DNA of 19,023 nucleotides, taken from CAZFMJ01 sp964520045. GTDB taxonomy: Bacteria; Elusimicrobiota; Elusimicrobia; Elusimicrobiales; CAZFMJ01. The notes beneath the pieces were generated by a model. It worked only from the letters and a program-made list of their open reading frames with translations. It ran no database searches and was not told the DNA's origin. The stretch covers positions 1-19,023 of the forward strand of contig CAZFMJ010000055.1 in the NCBI GenBank assembly GCA_964520045.1, in the 5' to 3' direction. A program made the position numbers and the translations under genes. Shown one piece after another: positions 1-7,688 of this stretch. Positions within the stretch are counted from its first letter, which is position 1; every line of letters starts with the position of its first letter.

Positions 1-1
1 C

Positions 2-232
2 CCGAGGTTTGCGGTTTATAATGTAACGGGCGGAATCGCGTGGACTTCTTCCTTTCTTTTCGCGGGCTACAAATTTGCGGGCCTTCCCCTGGTTAAAAAT
101 AATTTTCACATAGTAATTTTAGCCATAATAGTCATTTCCGCAATACCTCCGGCAGTTGAATATATAAAGGCGATGAAGAGGGTAGATGGTAAACGGGAGA
201 TGGTAGAAGGTAAAAGCAAAGAAGTTAAATAG
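2..232 (+). CDS. DedA-family membrane protein, C-terminal 76 residues (5' end outside window)
   Basis: The frame is open from the left edge and ends at TAG 230-232. The visible part reads RFAVYNVTGGIAW, then AGYKFAGLPLVKNNF, then a hydrophobic helix (HIVILAIIVISAIPPAVEYI). This order of motifs is the C-terminal end of DedA/VTT-domain inner-membrane proteins, which are thought to act as lipid scramblases or flippases and support membrane homeostasis. After the last helix the protein has a charged tail (KAMKRVDGKREMVEGK) encoded by a seven-base repeat array at 175-219, so this tail is probably not part of the ancestral protein. The gene converges on the GH3 gene, with 50 bases between the stops and no clear terminator. 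Family assignment is by motif recognition; the particular substrate is unknown. Confidence 0.85.
   Translation, partial: PRFAVYNVTGGIAWTSSFLFAGYKFAGLPLVKNNFHIVILAIIVISAIPPAVEYIKAMKRVDGKREMVEGKSKEVK
175..219 (+). repeat. Seven-base degenerate repeat array (family A), inside the 3' end of the DedA gene
   Basis: Successive units on the + strand are GGTAGAT, GGTAAAC, GGGAGAT, GGTAGAA, GGTAAAA. They lie in the coding frame of the DedA gene and supply its C-terminal tail. The same unit family recurs at 11063-11098, 16468-16504, 16986-17025 and 17046-17121, always on the sense strand of the gene it follows. Confidence 0.85.
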
Positions 233-282
233 GAGAGGGGAAACGATAGGCTGGAGATTCGTTCCGGCGCTGGGCGCTTATT

Positions 283-2061
283 CTATCGGATATTCAGCTT
301 GACGGGAAGTTTTCCAAGCGGTTTTTCCCTTCCGATTATTATCTCGCCCATGGTTTTCATCGATATTTTTGTTATTCCGTATGTGGCTAGAACCGTTCCC
401 GCTTCGGGAAATTTTTCTATATCATATGGGCTCATAAGACTGGCAAGGATCGAGGGTTTTTGCAGAGCAAAAAGTTTTTTTATGAGTTTTATCTGTCTGA
501 CCGATGATTCATCCGACCACTGAAAGCTTCCTATTATAAGCATGTCCGCTTTTCCCGCCAATTTAAGAGCCTGTTTTGATTCCGCATCCGCGGGAGCGGA
601 TTTTACCGTGTAATATGCCGTGTCGAATTCCGGCAAGTCCAGCGCTTTATAGAAAGCCGAGATATCCGTATAAAATCTGGGGGGGGAAAACACAATCACG
701 CAAAGCATGGGTCTCTTCTTTTTCAGTTTCTTCAAAGAAATGGGAATAAGCTTCCTTCTGTCTCTGACAAGCGTAATGGCTTTTTGCGCTATCTGCTCCG
801 ATACCGTCCAGTAGTCTTTTCTGCTTTTTGGAATTTTGGCGGCGGCGCCGGATAAAAGTCCCGCCTGACGTTTTATTTCCATAATCCTGACGAAGGCTTC
901 ATTTATTCGTTTTTCTGATATTTCGCCTTTTCTCAGGGCTTTTAATATTTCCATTCTCGCGGCAAGAGGATTGGCGGCAGAACCCATAAGCGCGATGTCG
1001 ATCCCCGCCTTTACGGCCAAAGCGGCGGCTTTTTCCTGCCTGTATTTTGATGTTATCGCCTTCATCTCAAGGCTGTCGGAAATGATCACGCCGTTAAATC
1101 CTAAATCTCTGCGCAGTATCCGCGTTAAAATTTTTTCGGAGAGAGTGGCCGGGTTTCTTTTGTCAAGGGCGGGGAACAGGATATGGGCGGTCATTATCGC
1201 GGGGACTCCCGCATTTACAGCCCGCATAAACGGCTTAAGATGGGTTTTTTTGATTTCTTGGGAGGACATTGTTATCGTAGGCAGGACTTTATGGGAATCA
1301 AGCCACGCCGCGCCCTGCCCTGGAAAATGTTTTGCGGTCGCTATTATGCCGCAGGCCTTAAATCCCACTATCAGGGCCGAACCTATGCTGGAGACAAGTT
1401 CGGGGTTGGAGCCGATGGAGCGCACTCCTATGGCGGGATTTCTTTTCTGGGTGTTTACATCCAGTACCGGCGCAAAATTCATATTTATGCCGGCGCGTTT
1501 TAATTCCATGCCGGCCAGATATGCCAGGAATGCGGTTTTTTGATTATCGCCCGCGGCGCCCAGCATCATATTCGCGGGCAGTTGGGAAAGTCCGAGGGTG
1601 CGGGGGGAAAATACCGTCCCGCCCTCATAATCCGCAGCTATCAGAAGAGGCAGGCCTAAAGGGCTTTTTTGCGCCCACTTTTGAAGCTGGTTTACGGCTT
1701 TGACAGTTTCCTCAAGGGAGAAAGAGCCCCATTGAAGAAGGACTCCCCCCGCCGCGCCCGTTTCCACGGCGTCCTTAATGCGATTTATATTATGAGTGTC
1801 GACGGAAAGCATTATAAGCTGGCCTATTTTATGTTTAAGACCATAATCTTTCCGCGAATCGTTTTTTTGAACAGAAGACGTTTTTCCGCGGGCATACTTG
1901 TCCGCCAAAGCCGTATCGGCGGAATTATTCTCTTGTTCAACGCCTGAACTTGTCTCTTTGTATAGGGCTTGCGCGCCGGAGGCGCTTATGGGCCGGCTTT
2001 GATATGCAGTTAATCCGGTGTGAATGTGAGAAGTAAGCAGCGTAATGAATAATATAAGCAT
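283..2061 (-). CDS. Exported glycoside hydrolase family 3 enzyme, beta-N-acetylhexosaminidase (NagZ-like), two-domain form
   Basis: Predicted to cleave terminal beta-N-acetylglucosamine from cell-wall fragments or related glycans. In the 592-residue form starting at ATG 2061, residues about 1-19 form a signal peptide (MLILFITLLTSHIHTGLTA), 77-400 the GH3 barrel and 420-592 the GH3 C-terminal domain. Visible family motifs are AKHFPGQG (K244, H245), the DSH acid/base dyad (D255, H257) and IISDSLEM with the nucleophile D329. The Asp-His dyad is typical of NagZ rather than of beta-glucosidases, and the second domain makes it resemble the longer B. subtilis-type enzyme. The frame is open up to a TTG at 2166, but that codon lies within the transcription terminator of the upstream gene, so I prefer the internal ATG; neither start has a good ribosome site. 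An export signal is unusual for a NagZ that recycles in the cytosol, so it may act outside the inner membrane. Confidence 0.87.
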   Translation of the reverse strand: MLILFITLLTSHIHTGLTAYQSRPISASGAQALYKETSSGVEQENNSADTALADKYARGKTSSVQKNDSRKDYGLKHKIGQLIMLSVDTHNINRIKDAVETGAAGGVLLQWGSFSLEETVKAVNQLQKWAQKSPLGLPLLIAADYEGGTVFSPRTLGLSQLPANMMLGAAGDNQKTAFLAYLAGMELKRAGINMNFAPVLDVNTQKRNPAIGVRSIGSNPELVSSIGSALIVGFKACGIIATAKHFPGQGAAWLDSHKVLPTITMSSQEIKKTHLKPFMRAVNAGVPAIMTAHILFPALDKRNPATLSEKILTRILRRDLGFNGVIISDSLEMKAITSKYRQEKAAALAVKAGIDIALMGSAANPLAARMEILKALRKGEISEKRINEAFVRIMEIKRQAGLLSGAAAKIPKSRKDYWTVSEQIAQKAITLVRDRRKLIPISLKKLKKKRPMLCVIVFSPPRFYTDISAFYKALDLPEFDTAYYTVKSAPADAESKQALKLAGKADMLIIGSFQWSDESSVRQIKLIKKLFALQKPSILASLMSPYDIEKFPEAGTVLATYGITKISMKTMGEIIIGREKPLGKLPVKLNIR

Positions 2062-2143
2062 CTTTAATAATTTATGCCGGGAACAAATTTTTTCCAGCTT
2101 TTGCCGTTCCTTCAGCCATCCGTCTTCTTTATGTATACGGTAC

Positions 2144-2185
2144 AAAAAAACAAGCCCGCATGACAAAATACGGGCTTGTTTTTTT
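2144..2185. terminator. Bidirectional intrinsic terminator between C11 copy 1 and the GH3 gene
   Basis: A 15-bp stem pairs 2144-2158 with 2171-2185: a CAAGCCCG/CGGGCTTG core flanked by seven A on one side and seven T on the other, with a 12-base loop. It begins 14 bases past the stop of the C11 gene at 2199 and gives a U-tract on either strand. The core resembles the terminator at 3701-3740. Confidence 0.85.
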
Positions 2186-2198
2186 AATTTACAAACGC

Positions 2199-3521
2199 TT
2201 AATGAAGATAATTTAAGTCAAGTCCCGTGCGGCTTAGGGTATATGTAATATTGCCCGCCCATTTGGCAAAATCGTCCCATGCGCCGTCCTGAGCCCATGC
2301 AAGCTCGTCATACGCGGTGTTGTAGCTGGACGGGACATATACGGCAAGGCCGGACGCATCCTTGTATTTGTCGCCGTAAATGCCGTTTGCAACGGATACA
2401 TTCTTGTCAAGATAGGCCATGATTTCGCGGCCTTTAGCGGCGAGCCCGGGCACCCTCGTGCCTTCTGTTATCAGCTGGATAAAATGGCGGACATCCTTTG
2501 AAGTATAGTAGTAAAATGCCTGAGCCCTGCTTTTTGCCGATTTGATAAGGTCTTTTTCGTCGGCGCTCATGACCATCGCCGTCCATTCGCCCAGGCTGTC
2601 TTTGAGAGTCAGCAGGGAGCGGGCGTTTATCGCAGACTGGGTGGCGCCGGTGCCGTTGGCTTTATAGAATTCAATGTATTTTTCGGTTATTATTTTCCCA
2701 AGTTCAGCGGAAGACGCCGAAGAATTCTGCTTGACCGCCGCGAGTATGGAGTCGTATGGATAGCCGTCTCCGGGTTCGGTTTCTTCCGAGCCGACTATAA
2801 TTTCTATGCTTTTATTCGCTTTCGCTATCTCATACCCGACTTCAGCCATCTGCATGAGGCAGGCGTCGCTGGCATAGACGTCTACTTGGCCCATCGCCGC
2901 AAGCGCCTGTCCAAGCTGGGGCGTGGTGATATGGTTGCCTGTTTCATCGTCATAAGAAATGCCCTTGATCCATACTTCTTCTTCGCTCCCGCCCCGGGCC
3001 CAGCCGCTTCCGTGATTCCAGACTATCAGAAGATATTTTTTGGCCGGATAGGTATCTTTCGACCATTTTACGAAGTCAACAAGATGGTTCCAGTCTCCCA
3101 TATCGGATTTCGGGATTTCCATCTGTACCTGAGAAGTTATTTTGGACATATTATTGTCGGGCGTGACGAGATACCTTTTTGAGCCCGTCCAGTTGCCGTC
3201 GGAGGAATCATATCCTTTTATCCTGCCGAGTTCCACGACTATGTTCAGGTTATTGTCCGAGCCTGCCGTTTCCATCTCATTAACGTCTTTCAGGCCGTAC
3301 TTTTCAAGGTTGTTCTTGGCATTGACAAATACCATAACGGTAAGTTCTTTCATCCCTGCCTCGTCGTTCTGCGCGTCAGGCACCGCGGTTTCGCGGGCCT
3401 GCTTTATGATATCGCTAAGCCCCGCGCCCGTCCGGTCGAAGTTTATTTTCATTCCTTCGGCCATGGCTGTTCCAAGCGGTATTGAGCTCACTGCGACTGC
3501 GGCTATAAGCCTTTTCAGCAT
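2199..3521 (-). CDS. Secreted clostripain-family (C11, clan CD) cysteine peptidase, copy 1
   Basis: A 440-residue endopeptidase with a signal peptide (MLKRLIAAVAVSSIPLGTAMA). The C11 catalytic dyad is visible as WNHGSGW (His170) and DACLMQMAEV (Cys221), each after a hydrophobic strand as in caspase-like folds. The acidic EETEPGDGYPY segment (about 247-256) lies where C11 enzymes place the residue that selects Arg or Lys at P1, so basic-residue specificity is likely but inferred. Start ATG 3521 has AAGGAG eight bases upstream. The gene has its own promoter (3670-3699), a leader of about 140 bases with a strong hairpin, and a terminator. Copy 2 at 3815-5086 matches along nearly its whole length; copy 1 has about 15 extra residues at the C-terminus. 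Confidence 0.92.
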   Translation of the reverse strand: MLKRLIAAVAVSSIPLGTAMAEGMKINFDRTGAGLSDIIKQARETAVPDAQNDEAGMKELTVMVFVNAKNNLEKYGLKDVNEMETAGSDNNLNIVVELGRIKGYDSSDGNWTGSKRYLVTPDNNMSKITSQVQMEIPKSDMGDWNHLVDFVKWSKDTYPAKKYLLIVWNHGSGWARGGSEEEVWIKGISYDDETGNHITTPQLGQALAAMGQVDVYASDACLMQMAEVGYEIAKANKSIEIIVGSEETEPGDGYPYDSILAAVKQNSSASSAELGKIITEKYIEFYKANGTGATQSAINARSLLTLKDSLGEWTAMVMSADEKDLIKSAKSRAQAFYYYTSKDVRHFIQLITEGTRVPGLAAKGREIMAYLDKNVSVANGIYGDKYKDASGLAVYVPSSYNTAYDELAWAQDGAWDDFAKWAGNITYTLSRTGLDLNYLH

Positions 3522-3586
3522 ACCATTGACTCCTTCATGCGGATTTTTATCGGCATTTTAATGTACCCTAAGTGCCCAAGGAAAAC

Positions 3587-3625
3587 ATGGGCCTTTGGGG
3601 TACCCACCGGACCCAAAAGACCCAT
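3587..3625 (-). promoter_or_regulatory. Long leader hairpin upstream of C11 copy 1
   Basis: Read on the minus strand, 3625-3611 (ATGGGTCTTTTGGGT) pairs with 3601-3587 (ACCCCAAAGGCCCAT) through 15 positions with one mismatch and one G-U pair, leaving a nine-base loop. It lies between the predicted start of transcription near 3663 and the ribosome site. No U-tract follows, so it is not an ordinary terminator. It could be a leader RNA structure, a protein-binding site or a relic of a mobile repeat. Confidence 0.55.
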
Positions 3626-3669
3626 AAAAAAATAAGTGCTTAAGGCCTATGGTTTGTTGCAATCCCGAA

Positions 3670-3699
3670 AGTATAATAAAACCGCGCTTTGTTTGTCAA
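3670..3699 (-). promoter_or_regulatory. Sigma-70-type promoter for C11 copy 1
   Basis: The minus strand has a perfect -35 box TTGACA (3699-3694) and TATACT (3675-3670), 18 bases apart. It lies just downstream of the terminator for the five-gene cluster, so copy 1 is expected to be transcribed separately from copy 2. Confidence 0.65.
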
Positions 3700-3700
3700 T

Positions 3701-3740
3701 AAAAAAATAAGCCCGCTTTTAAGGCGGGCTTATTTTTTTT
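3701..3740. terminator. Bidirectional intrinsic terminator after C11 copy 2
   Basis: An 11-bp stem AATAAGCCCGC (3706-3716) pairs with GCGGGCTTATT (3724-3734) around a seven-base loop, with an A-run before and a T-run after. On the minus strand it ends the cluster that runs from 9134. Confidence 0.88.
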
Positions 3741-3767
3741 AGATAATTATTCTTCGCTCTGCTTCTT

Positions 3768-3803
3768 GCAGTCCAGCCGTCCAGCGGCCTAGCTGTCCCG
3801 CTT
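3768..3803 (-). repeat. Eight-base degenerate repeat array (family E) after C11 copy 2
   Basis: On the minus strand the units read GGGACAGC, TAGGCCGC, TGGACGGC, TGGACTGC. They start about 12 bases past the stop codon at 3815-3817, between the gene and its terminator. Related units occur at 7661-7688 and 14577-14612. Confidence 0.65.
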
Positions 3804-3814
3804 GTGTTTTCTTC

Positions 3815-5086
3815 TTATTTGCTGGTCAACCACTTTAAAAAGTCGTCCCAGCCGCCGTCTTTTGCCCATAACAATTCGTCATAGGCGGCGTCGTATACTG
3901 CGGGAACATATACGGCAAGGCCGTACGCGTTTTCGTAATACTTTCCGTTTGTGGCGTTTGCCGCGTAAACATTTTTGTCGAGATACGAGATTATTTCTCG
4001 GCCTTTGTCGGCAAGTTTCTTTACTTTGGTGCCTTCGGTCACCAGCTGGATAAAGTGGCGCATATCTTTTGAGGTGTCGTAATAAAACGACTGCGCTTTG
4101 TCGGCCGCCGATTTGATAAGATCTTTTTCGTCCGCTTTTACCGCCATGTCCGTCCATATTCCGAGTTCGTTTTTCAGCGTAAAAAGAGATCTGGCGTTTA
4201 CGGCCGACTGAGTCGCGCTGGTGTCCTGCGCCGCGTAGAAGGCGGTATATTTTTCGGTTATGATTTTCCCGAGTTCGGCCGGAGATGCCGAAGAATTCGC
4301 TTTTATCGCGGCGAGTATCGTGTCATAGGGATAGCCGTCTCCGGGTTCGGTTTCCTCCGAGCCGACTATTACTTCAAGACTGCTGTTGGCTTTCGCCAGT
4401 TCATAGGCTACTTCGGTCATCTGCATGAGGCAGGCGTCGCTGGCATAGACGTCTATCTGGCCCATCGACGCAAGCGCTTGTCCAAGCTGCGCCGTCGTTA
4501 TATGATTGCCGGTCTCATCATCATACGAAATGCCCTGTATCCATATTTCCCGCGTATTCCCGCGCGACCATCCGCTTCCGTGGTTCCATACTATCAGAAG
4601 GTATTTTTTCGCGGGATAGTTGTCTTTCGACCATTTTACGAATTCAACGAGGTGGTTCCAGTCTCCCATGTCGGTTTTAGGCATGTCCATCACGACCGGA
4701 GAAGTGATTTTACGCGTATCCTTGTCGGCTTGTATTAGATAGCGTCTTGAGCCGGTCCAGTTTCCGTCCGACGAATCCCAGCCGGTTATTCTGCCCAGTT
4801 CCGCCACGACATTCATCTTTTTATCCGAGCCCACGGCTTCCATTTCATTAACGTCCGTCAGGCCGTAGCCTTCAAGATTATTTTTTGCGTTGATATAAAC
4901 CATTATGGTCAGATCTTTTCCGCTTCCCCATTTGTTTTGAATTTCCGGTATTTCTGTCTCCTGAACCCGCTGTATGACGGCGCTTAAGCCGGAACCGGTT
5001 CCGTCGAAACTTACGTTCATTTCTCCGGCCTTAACGGATACCGTCAGCTGCAGCGCTATCGCGGCCACTGCTATGATTTTCAGCAT
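3815..5086 (-). CDS. Secreted clostripain-family (C11) cysteine peptidase, copy 2
   Basis: A 423-residue paralogue of the gene at 2199-3521, with signal peptide MLKIIAVAAIALQLTVSVKA and the same dyad: WNHGSGW (His169) and DACLMQMTEV (Cys219). By eye about two thirds of positions are shared with copy 1, including the N-terminal FDxTGxGLS block, the SSDGNWTGSxRYL block and the EETEPGDGYPY segment. Both active sites look intact, so neither copy is a pseudogene. ATG 5086 has AAGGAG seven bases upstream and lies 13 bases after the VWA gene, so it is probably the last gene of that operon. Known C11 enzymes mature by self-cleavage; I cannot place such a site here. Confidence 0.92.
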   Translation of the reverse strand: MLKIIAVAAIALQLTVSVKAGEMNVSFDGTGSGLSAVIQRVQETEIPEIQNKWGSGKDLTIMVYINAKNNLEGYGLTDVNEMEAVGSDKKMNVVAELGRITGWDSSDGNWTGSRRYLIQADKDTRKITSPVVMDMPKTDMGDWNHLVEFVKWSKDNYPAKKYLLIVWNHGSGWSRGNTREIWIQGISYDDETGNHITTAQLGQALASMGQIDVYASDACLMQMTEVAYELAKANSSLEVIVGSEETEPGDGYPYDTILAAIKANSSASPAELGKIITEKYTAFYAAQDTSATQSAVNARSLFTLKNELGIWTDMAVKADEKDLIKSAADKAQSFYYDTSKDMRHFIQLVTEGTKVKKLADKGREIISYLDKNVYAANATNGKYYENAYGLAVYVPAVYDAAYDELLWAKDGGWDDFLKWLTSK

Positions 5087-5099
5087 TTTTATTCTCCTT

Positions 5100-6683
5100 T
5101 TAGTTTTTAAATATAAACCCTTTTTTTACGGCTTGAGAGCGCACCGCGTTTATAACGGCTTTGTCAAGAGTCGGCGCGGAGGCTGCCGTTTCTTTTTGCC
5201 TTTGCCGGACGTATTGTTCGCGCTCGGCGTTAAGTTCGCGGATGTGCGTTTGTATTTTTTTTCTTTTTTCAAGCTGAGAGGCGAGATATTCAGAACGCTC
5301 CTTTTTGTTCATCGAACGCATCTCAGCCGGCAGATCTGCGTCTTTTATTTCGGACGCGTTCACGGCTCCCGCGGAGGCAGATTCCGCAAGATCCCATGCG
5401 GGCTTGCTGTATTGCGGGCTTGCTTTTGCCACCGCTCTGCTTGCCATTACCGCTTGGCCGGAGAACGAGGCGGAGGCATCCATCCGGGCCTGCCGTTTTT
5501 TTGCCGTTATACCCTCGGCGCCGTATGCGATATATGTCTGATTGAGCTCTGTGCCAAGTCTGGCGAGTTCGTCATCCTGCGGAGCATGTATTGAGACGGC
5601 GGGAGCCGACTGGTCTATGTAAGAATATTCCCCGTATCCCGAGTCCGCCCCCGCTTTCCATTGCGTGGCTATTCCTTCCTGCCTTCCCCCGCAGTATATG
5701 GTGTTTATAAAAATTCCCCTTTTAACGGCTTGCGCGGACGAGTTCCTGAAGTCAACAGGGCCCTGCGTAAAGGGTTCGTTGCCGGCGATAAAAATGGCCC
5801 TGTACACGTCGTCATGCGCATCCCATTTCAGCTTTTTTACCGCTTCGTCTATGGCATAACCGCAGTATTCGTTCCCTCCGTTTGTTTTAAGGCTGAATAA
5901 TTGTTCCGAAATTTTATCAAGATCCCCTGTAAAATCCAAGACCTGCCGCGTATGGCCGTACCCGGAAGGGACGGCGTCGTTGCCGTACTCGTATAAAGCG
6001 ACCTCAATTTCCGGGTTGTTCCCTGATTTTTCGGACGCCGAAAGTTCATTGACTATTTTCCATAGCTGATTTTTCGCCTGATTTATCAGTCCGTCCATGC
6101 TGTTGCTGGTGTCCAGGAGAAGGGCTATCTGCACCAGCGGCTTTCCCAGGAAATTGCCGGACTGCGGCGCCGTGGAAGGCGAAGGCTGGGAAAAAACATG
6201 GCGGGGCTTTACCGGCGCGTCCGTCCACGTGCGTTTTATCACCGCTTGTTCCGCAGCCAGAATCTTTCCGCTTTCCGCATCGATTACGCGGGCGTTTATT
6301 TCCGTTTTTTTTGCGTCAAGGTCGTTTAAGGTTCCGGCCACCAGAGCGCCTGCTCCCAGCAGTTTGCCTAATTGTTTGGTATTGTCCGCCTGTGTGATTC
6401 CGGAATAATCAAGCTTCATTTCTTCCAGCACCTTTTTGAGCAGTTTTCGCTCCACCACGGCTATCTTTCCGCTTTGCGCAAGATAGGTGGTAAGTCTTTC
6501 CTGAATGATGGAAGATCCGCTGTTTGAGGCGCCGTCGGAATAAGGGAATTCCATTACCGCTATTTTTATCCCTTTCTGGGACATAATGGTTTTTTCAAGC
6601 CTGCCGGCAAGATTTTTCAAAGGCTCGGCTGAGGCGTTAAAAGAAAGAAGAAACAAAACTGCAGGCAAAATGGTTCTGTTCAT
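5100..6683 (-). CDS. Exported protein with CsgG/FlgO-like N-terminal domain and von Willebrand factor A domain
   Basis: A 527-residue protein with a signal peptide ending at about NASA-E20. Residues about 38-150 (IKIAVMEFPYSD, then RLTTYLAQSGKIAVVERKLLKKVLEE, LGKLLGAGALVAGTL) match the fold shared by CsgG, FlgO and related outer-membrane or periplasmic proteins. Residues about 183-385 form a VWA domain with a complete MIDAS metal site: DTSNSMD (D191, S193, S195) and the Thr of KTNGG (T267). The C-terminus (about 440-505) is rich in Lys, Glu and Gln and probably a coiled coil. VWA domains bind protein partners through the metal, so a scaffold or receptor role is likely. GGGGAG precedes ATG 6683, which is 12 bases past the upstream stop. 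No enzymatic role is visible. Its place directly before an exported C11 peptidase suggests that they act together. Confidence 0.8.
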   Translation of the reverse strand: MNRTILPAVLFLLSFNASAEPLKNLAGRLEKTIMSQKGIKIAVMEFPYSDGASNSGSSIIQERLTTYLAQSGKIAVVERKLLKKVLEEMKLDYSGITQADNTKQLGKLLGAGALVAGTLNDLDAKKTEINARVIDAESGKILAAEQAVIKRTWTDAPVKPRHVFSQPSPSTAPQSGNFLGKPLVQIALLLDTSNSMDGLINQAKNQLWKIVNELSASEKSGNNPEIEVALYEYGNDAVPSGYGHTRQVLDFTGDLDKISEQLFSLKTNGGNEYCGYAIDEAVKKLKWDAHDDVYRAIFIAGNEPFTQGPVDFRNSSAQAVKRGIFINTIYCGGRQEGIATQWKAGADSGYGEYSYIDQSAPAVSIHAPQDDELARLGTELNQTYIAYGAEGITAKKRQARMDASASFSGQAVMASRAVAKASPQYSKPAWDLAESASAGAVNASEIKDADLPAEMRSMNKKERSEYLASQLEKRKKIQTHIRELNAEREQYVRQRQKETAASAPTLDKAVINAVRSQAVKKGFIFKN

Positions 6684-6695
6684 TTTTTCTCCCCA

Positions 6696-7148
6696 TTAAA
6701 ACTGGAATTCGCCCGTCATATCGGTGGCTTTCCATTTGCCGGGCTTTAAGTATTCGGCGCGCTCGGGAATTATCTGCGCAAAATATATTTTAGGGTCGGA
6801 TATATTTTTTGAGAAGTGTTCTATGGGATATTTTGATAATTTAATCGCTCGTTTTTTTATTTCAACGTCCGCCACCTGAGAGATGCGTCCCGCTACCCTA
6901 AGGTAGCCCGCGTTATCATTGTCCCTGAAAGGCACGATAAAAGCCGCTCTCGGATGGCGCGTTATTTCTTTCACTTTGCGTGAATCCGAGGCTGTTACGA
7001 TATAAAACTGCCAATTCATTTCTATTAAGGTGACGGGACGGATTTCCGGAAGGAAATTATTCTCGCAGTCAACCGTCGCCAAATAGGCCACGACCTTGTG
7101 CGAGTCGTTGAAATATTTGCGCAGTTCTCTGGCCAGCTGAGGGTTCAT
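6696..7148 (-). CDS. Pyridoxamine 5'-phosphate oxidase-like FMN split-barrel protein
   Basis: A 150-residue cytosolic protein. The order of motifs, from VVAYLATVDCENNFLPEIRPV through FYIVTASDSRKVKEITRHPRAAFIV to GYLRVAGRIS, is that of the small general-stress or pyridoxamine-oxidase-like flavin-binding proteins. Such proteins bind FMN or a related cofactor and often reduce unknown substrates; the length is normal for a single split barrel. True PdxH is longer and has a C-terminal substrate motif that is not evident here, so vitamin B6 synthesis is unlikely. The start lies one base past the asparaginase stop, which suggests translational coupling. Confidence 0.8.
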   Translation of the reverse strand: MNPQLARELRKYFNDSHKVVAYLATVDCENNFLPEIRPVTLIEMNWQFYIVTASDSRKVKEITRHPRAAFIVPFRDNDNAGYLRVAGRISQVADVEIKKRAIKLSKYPIEHFSKNISDPKIYFAQIIPERAEYLKPGKWKATDMTGEFQF

Positions 7149-7149
7149 C

Positions 7150-7650
7150 TTATTTTGCCGCGCTTCCTAAAGCCTGAAATTCGCCTTTTTCTTTGTTTTT
7201 TGCGACGTTATCCCAGCGGAAATACTTCCCGTTCATCGCGATATATATGCCGGCAGGCAGGCTTTGAGCGAATGAAAGGGAGCTCCCGAGATTGAACATT
7301 CCGTCCGAACTTCCGAATTTATACGGGATCATAGCGCCGGTGAGCACGATGGTTTTGTCTTTTATCTTTCTGCCCAAAGTTTTTGCGGTCTCGGTCATTG
7401 TGTCGGTGCCGTGAGTTATCACTATTTTGTTTTCTTTGGAGCGGAGGCATTCCTTGAGAATTTTCATGCGGTCTTTATCCGTCATATACAGGCTGTCTAT
7501 CATCAGCAGGGGTTTGACGCGGATATTAAGCCTGCATCTGCCGAGTCTCAGCATTTCCCGGATATGCGTTTTTTTAAAAAAAAGCTCGCCTTTAAGCTCA
7601 TTGTATTCCTTATCAAAAGTTCCGCCCGTGACGATTACTTTTATCAGCAT
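7150..7650 (-). CDS. Single-domain type I L-asparaginase-like protein
   Basis: A 166-residue protein covering only the N-terminal catalytic domain of asparaginases. Visible active-site segments are VTGGTFDKEYN (T11), MIDSLYM (D52, S53), ITHGTDTMTETA (T82, D83) and LTGAMIPY. The usual enzyme has about 330 residues, with a C-terminal domain that completes the neighbouring subunit's site in AnsA/AnsB. Here the protein ends cleanly after GIYIAMNGKYFRWDNVAKN, with a normal stop and an immediately following gene, so this looks like a stable short form and not a decayed gene. The substrate could be asparagine or another amide. It follows the M18 aminopeptidase gene, consistent with amino-acid catabolism. 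No strong ribosome site is seen. Confidence 0.82.
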   Translation of the reverse strand: MLIKVIVTGGTFDKEYNELKGELFFKKTHIREMLRLGRCRLNIRVKPLLMIDSLYMTDKDRMKILKECLRSKENKIVITHGTDTMTETAKTLGRKIKDKTIVLTGAMIPYKFGSSDGMFNLGSSLSFAQSLPAGIYIAMNGKYFRWDNVAKNKEKGEFQALGSAAK

Positions 7651-7660
7651 ATATAAAAGG

Positions 7661-7688
7661 AAAGTGCCGCCGTCCAGCTGCCTTCTGT
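7661..7688 (-). repeat. Eight-base degenerate repeat array (family E) after the M18 gene
   Basis: Immediately after the TAA at 7691-7689 the minus strand reads acag AAGGCAGC TGGACGGC GGCACTTT. Units match those at 3768-3803. The array fills most of the gap before the asparaginase gene. Confidence 0.55.

Noticed and set aside
262..282. Hairpin terminator between DedA and GH3
   Set aside because: GGCGC-TG-GGCGC is a direct repeat, not an inverted one, and no T-run follows.
971..1543. A 190-codon open frame on the + strand opposite the GH3 gene
   Set aside because: It is antisense to a clearly conserved enzyme, has no family motifs, and similar frames occur opposite most genes here. The same holds for 3142-3561, 4974-5594, 8667-9050 and 11880-12428.
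3587..3625. Leader hairpin as a second terminator for the cluster
   Set aside because: On the minus strand no U-tract follows the stem, and a clear terminator already exists at 3701-3740.
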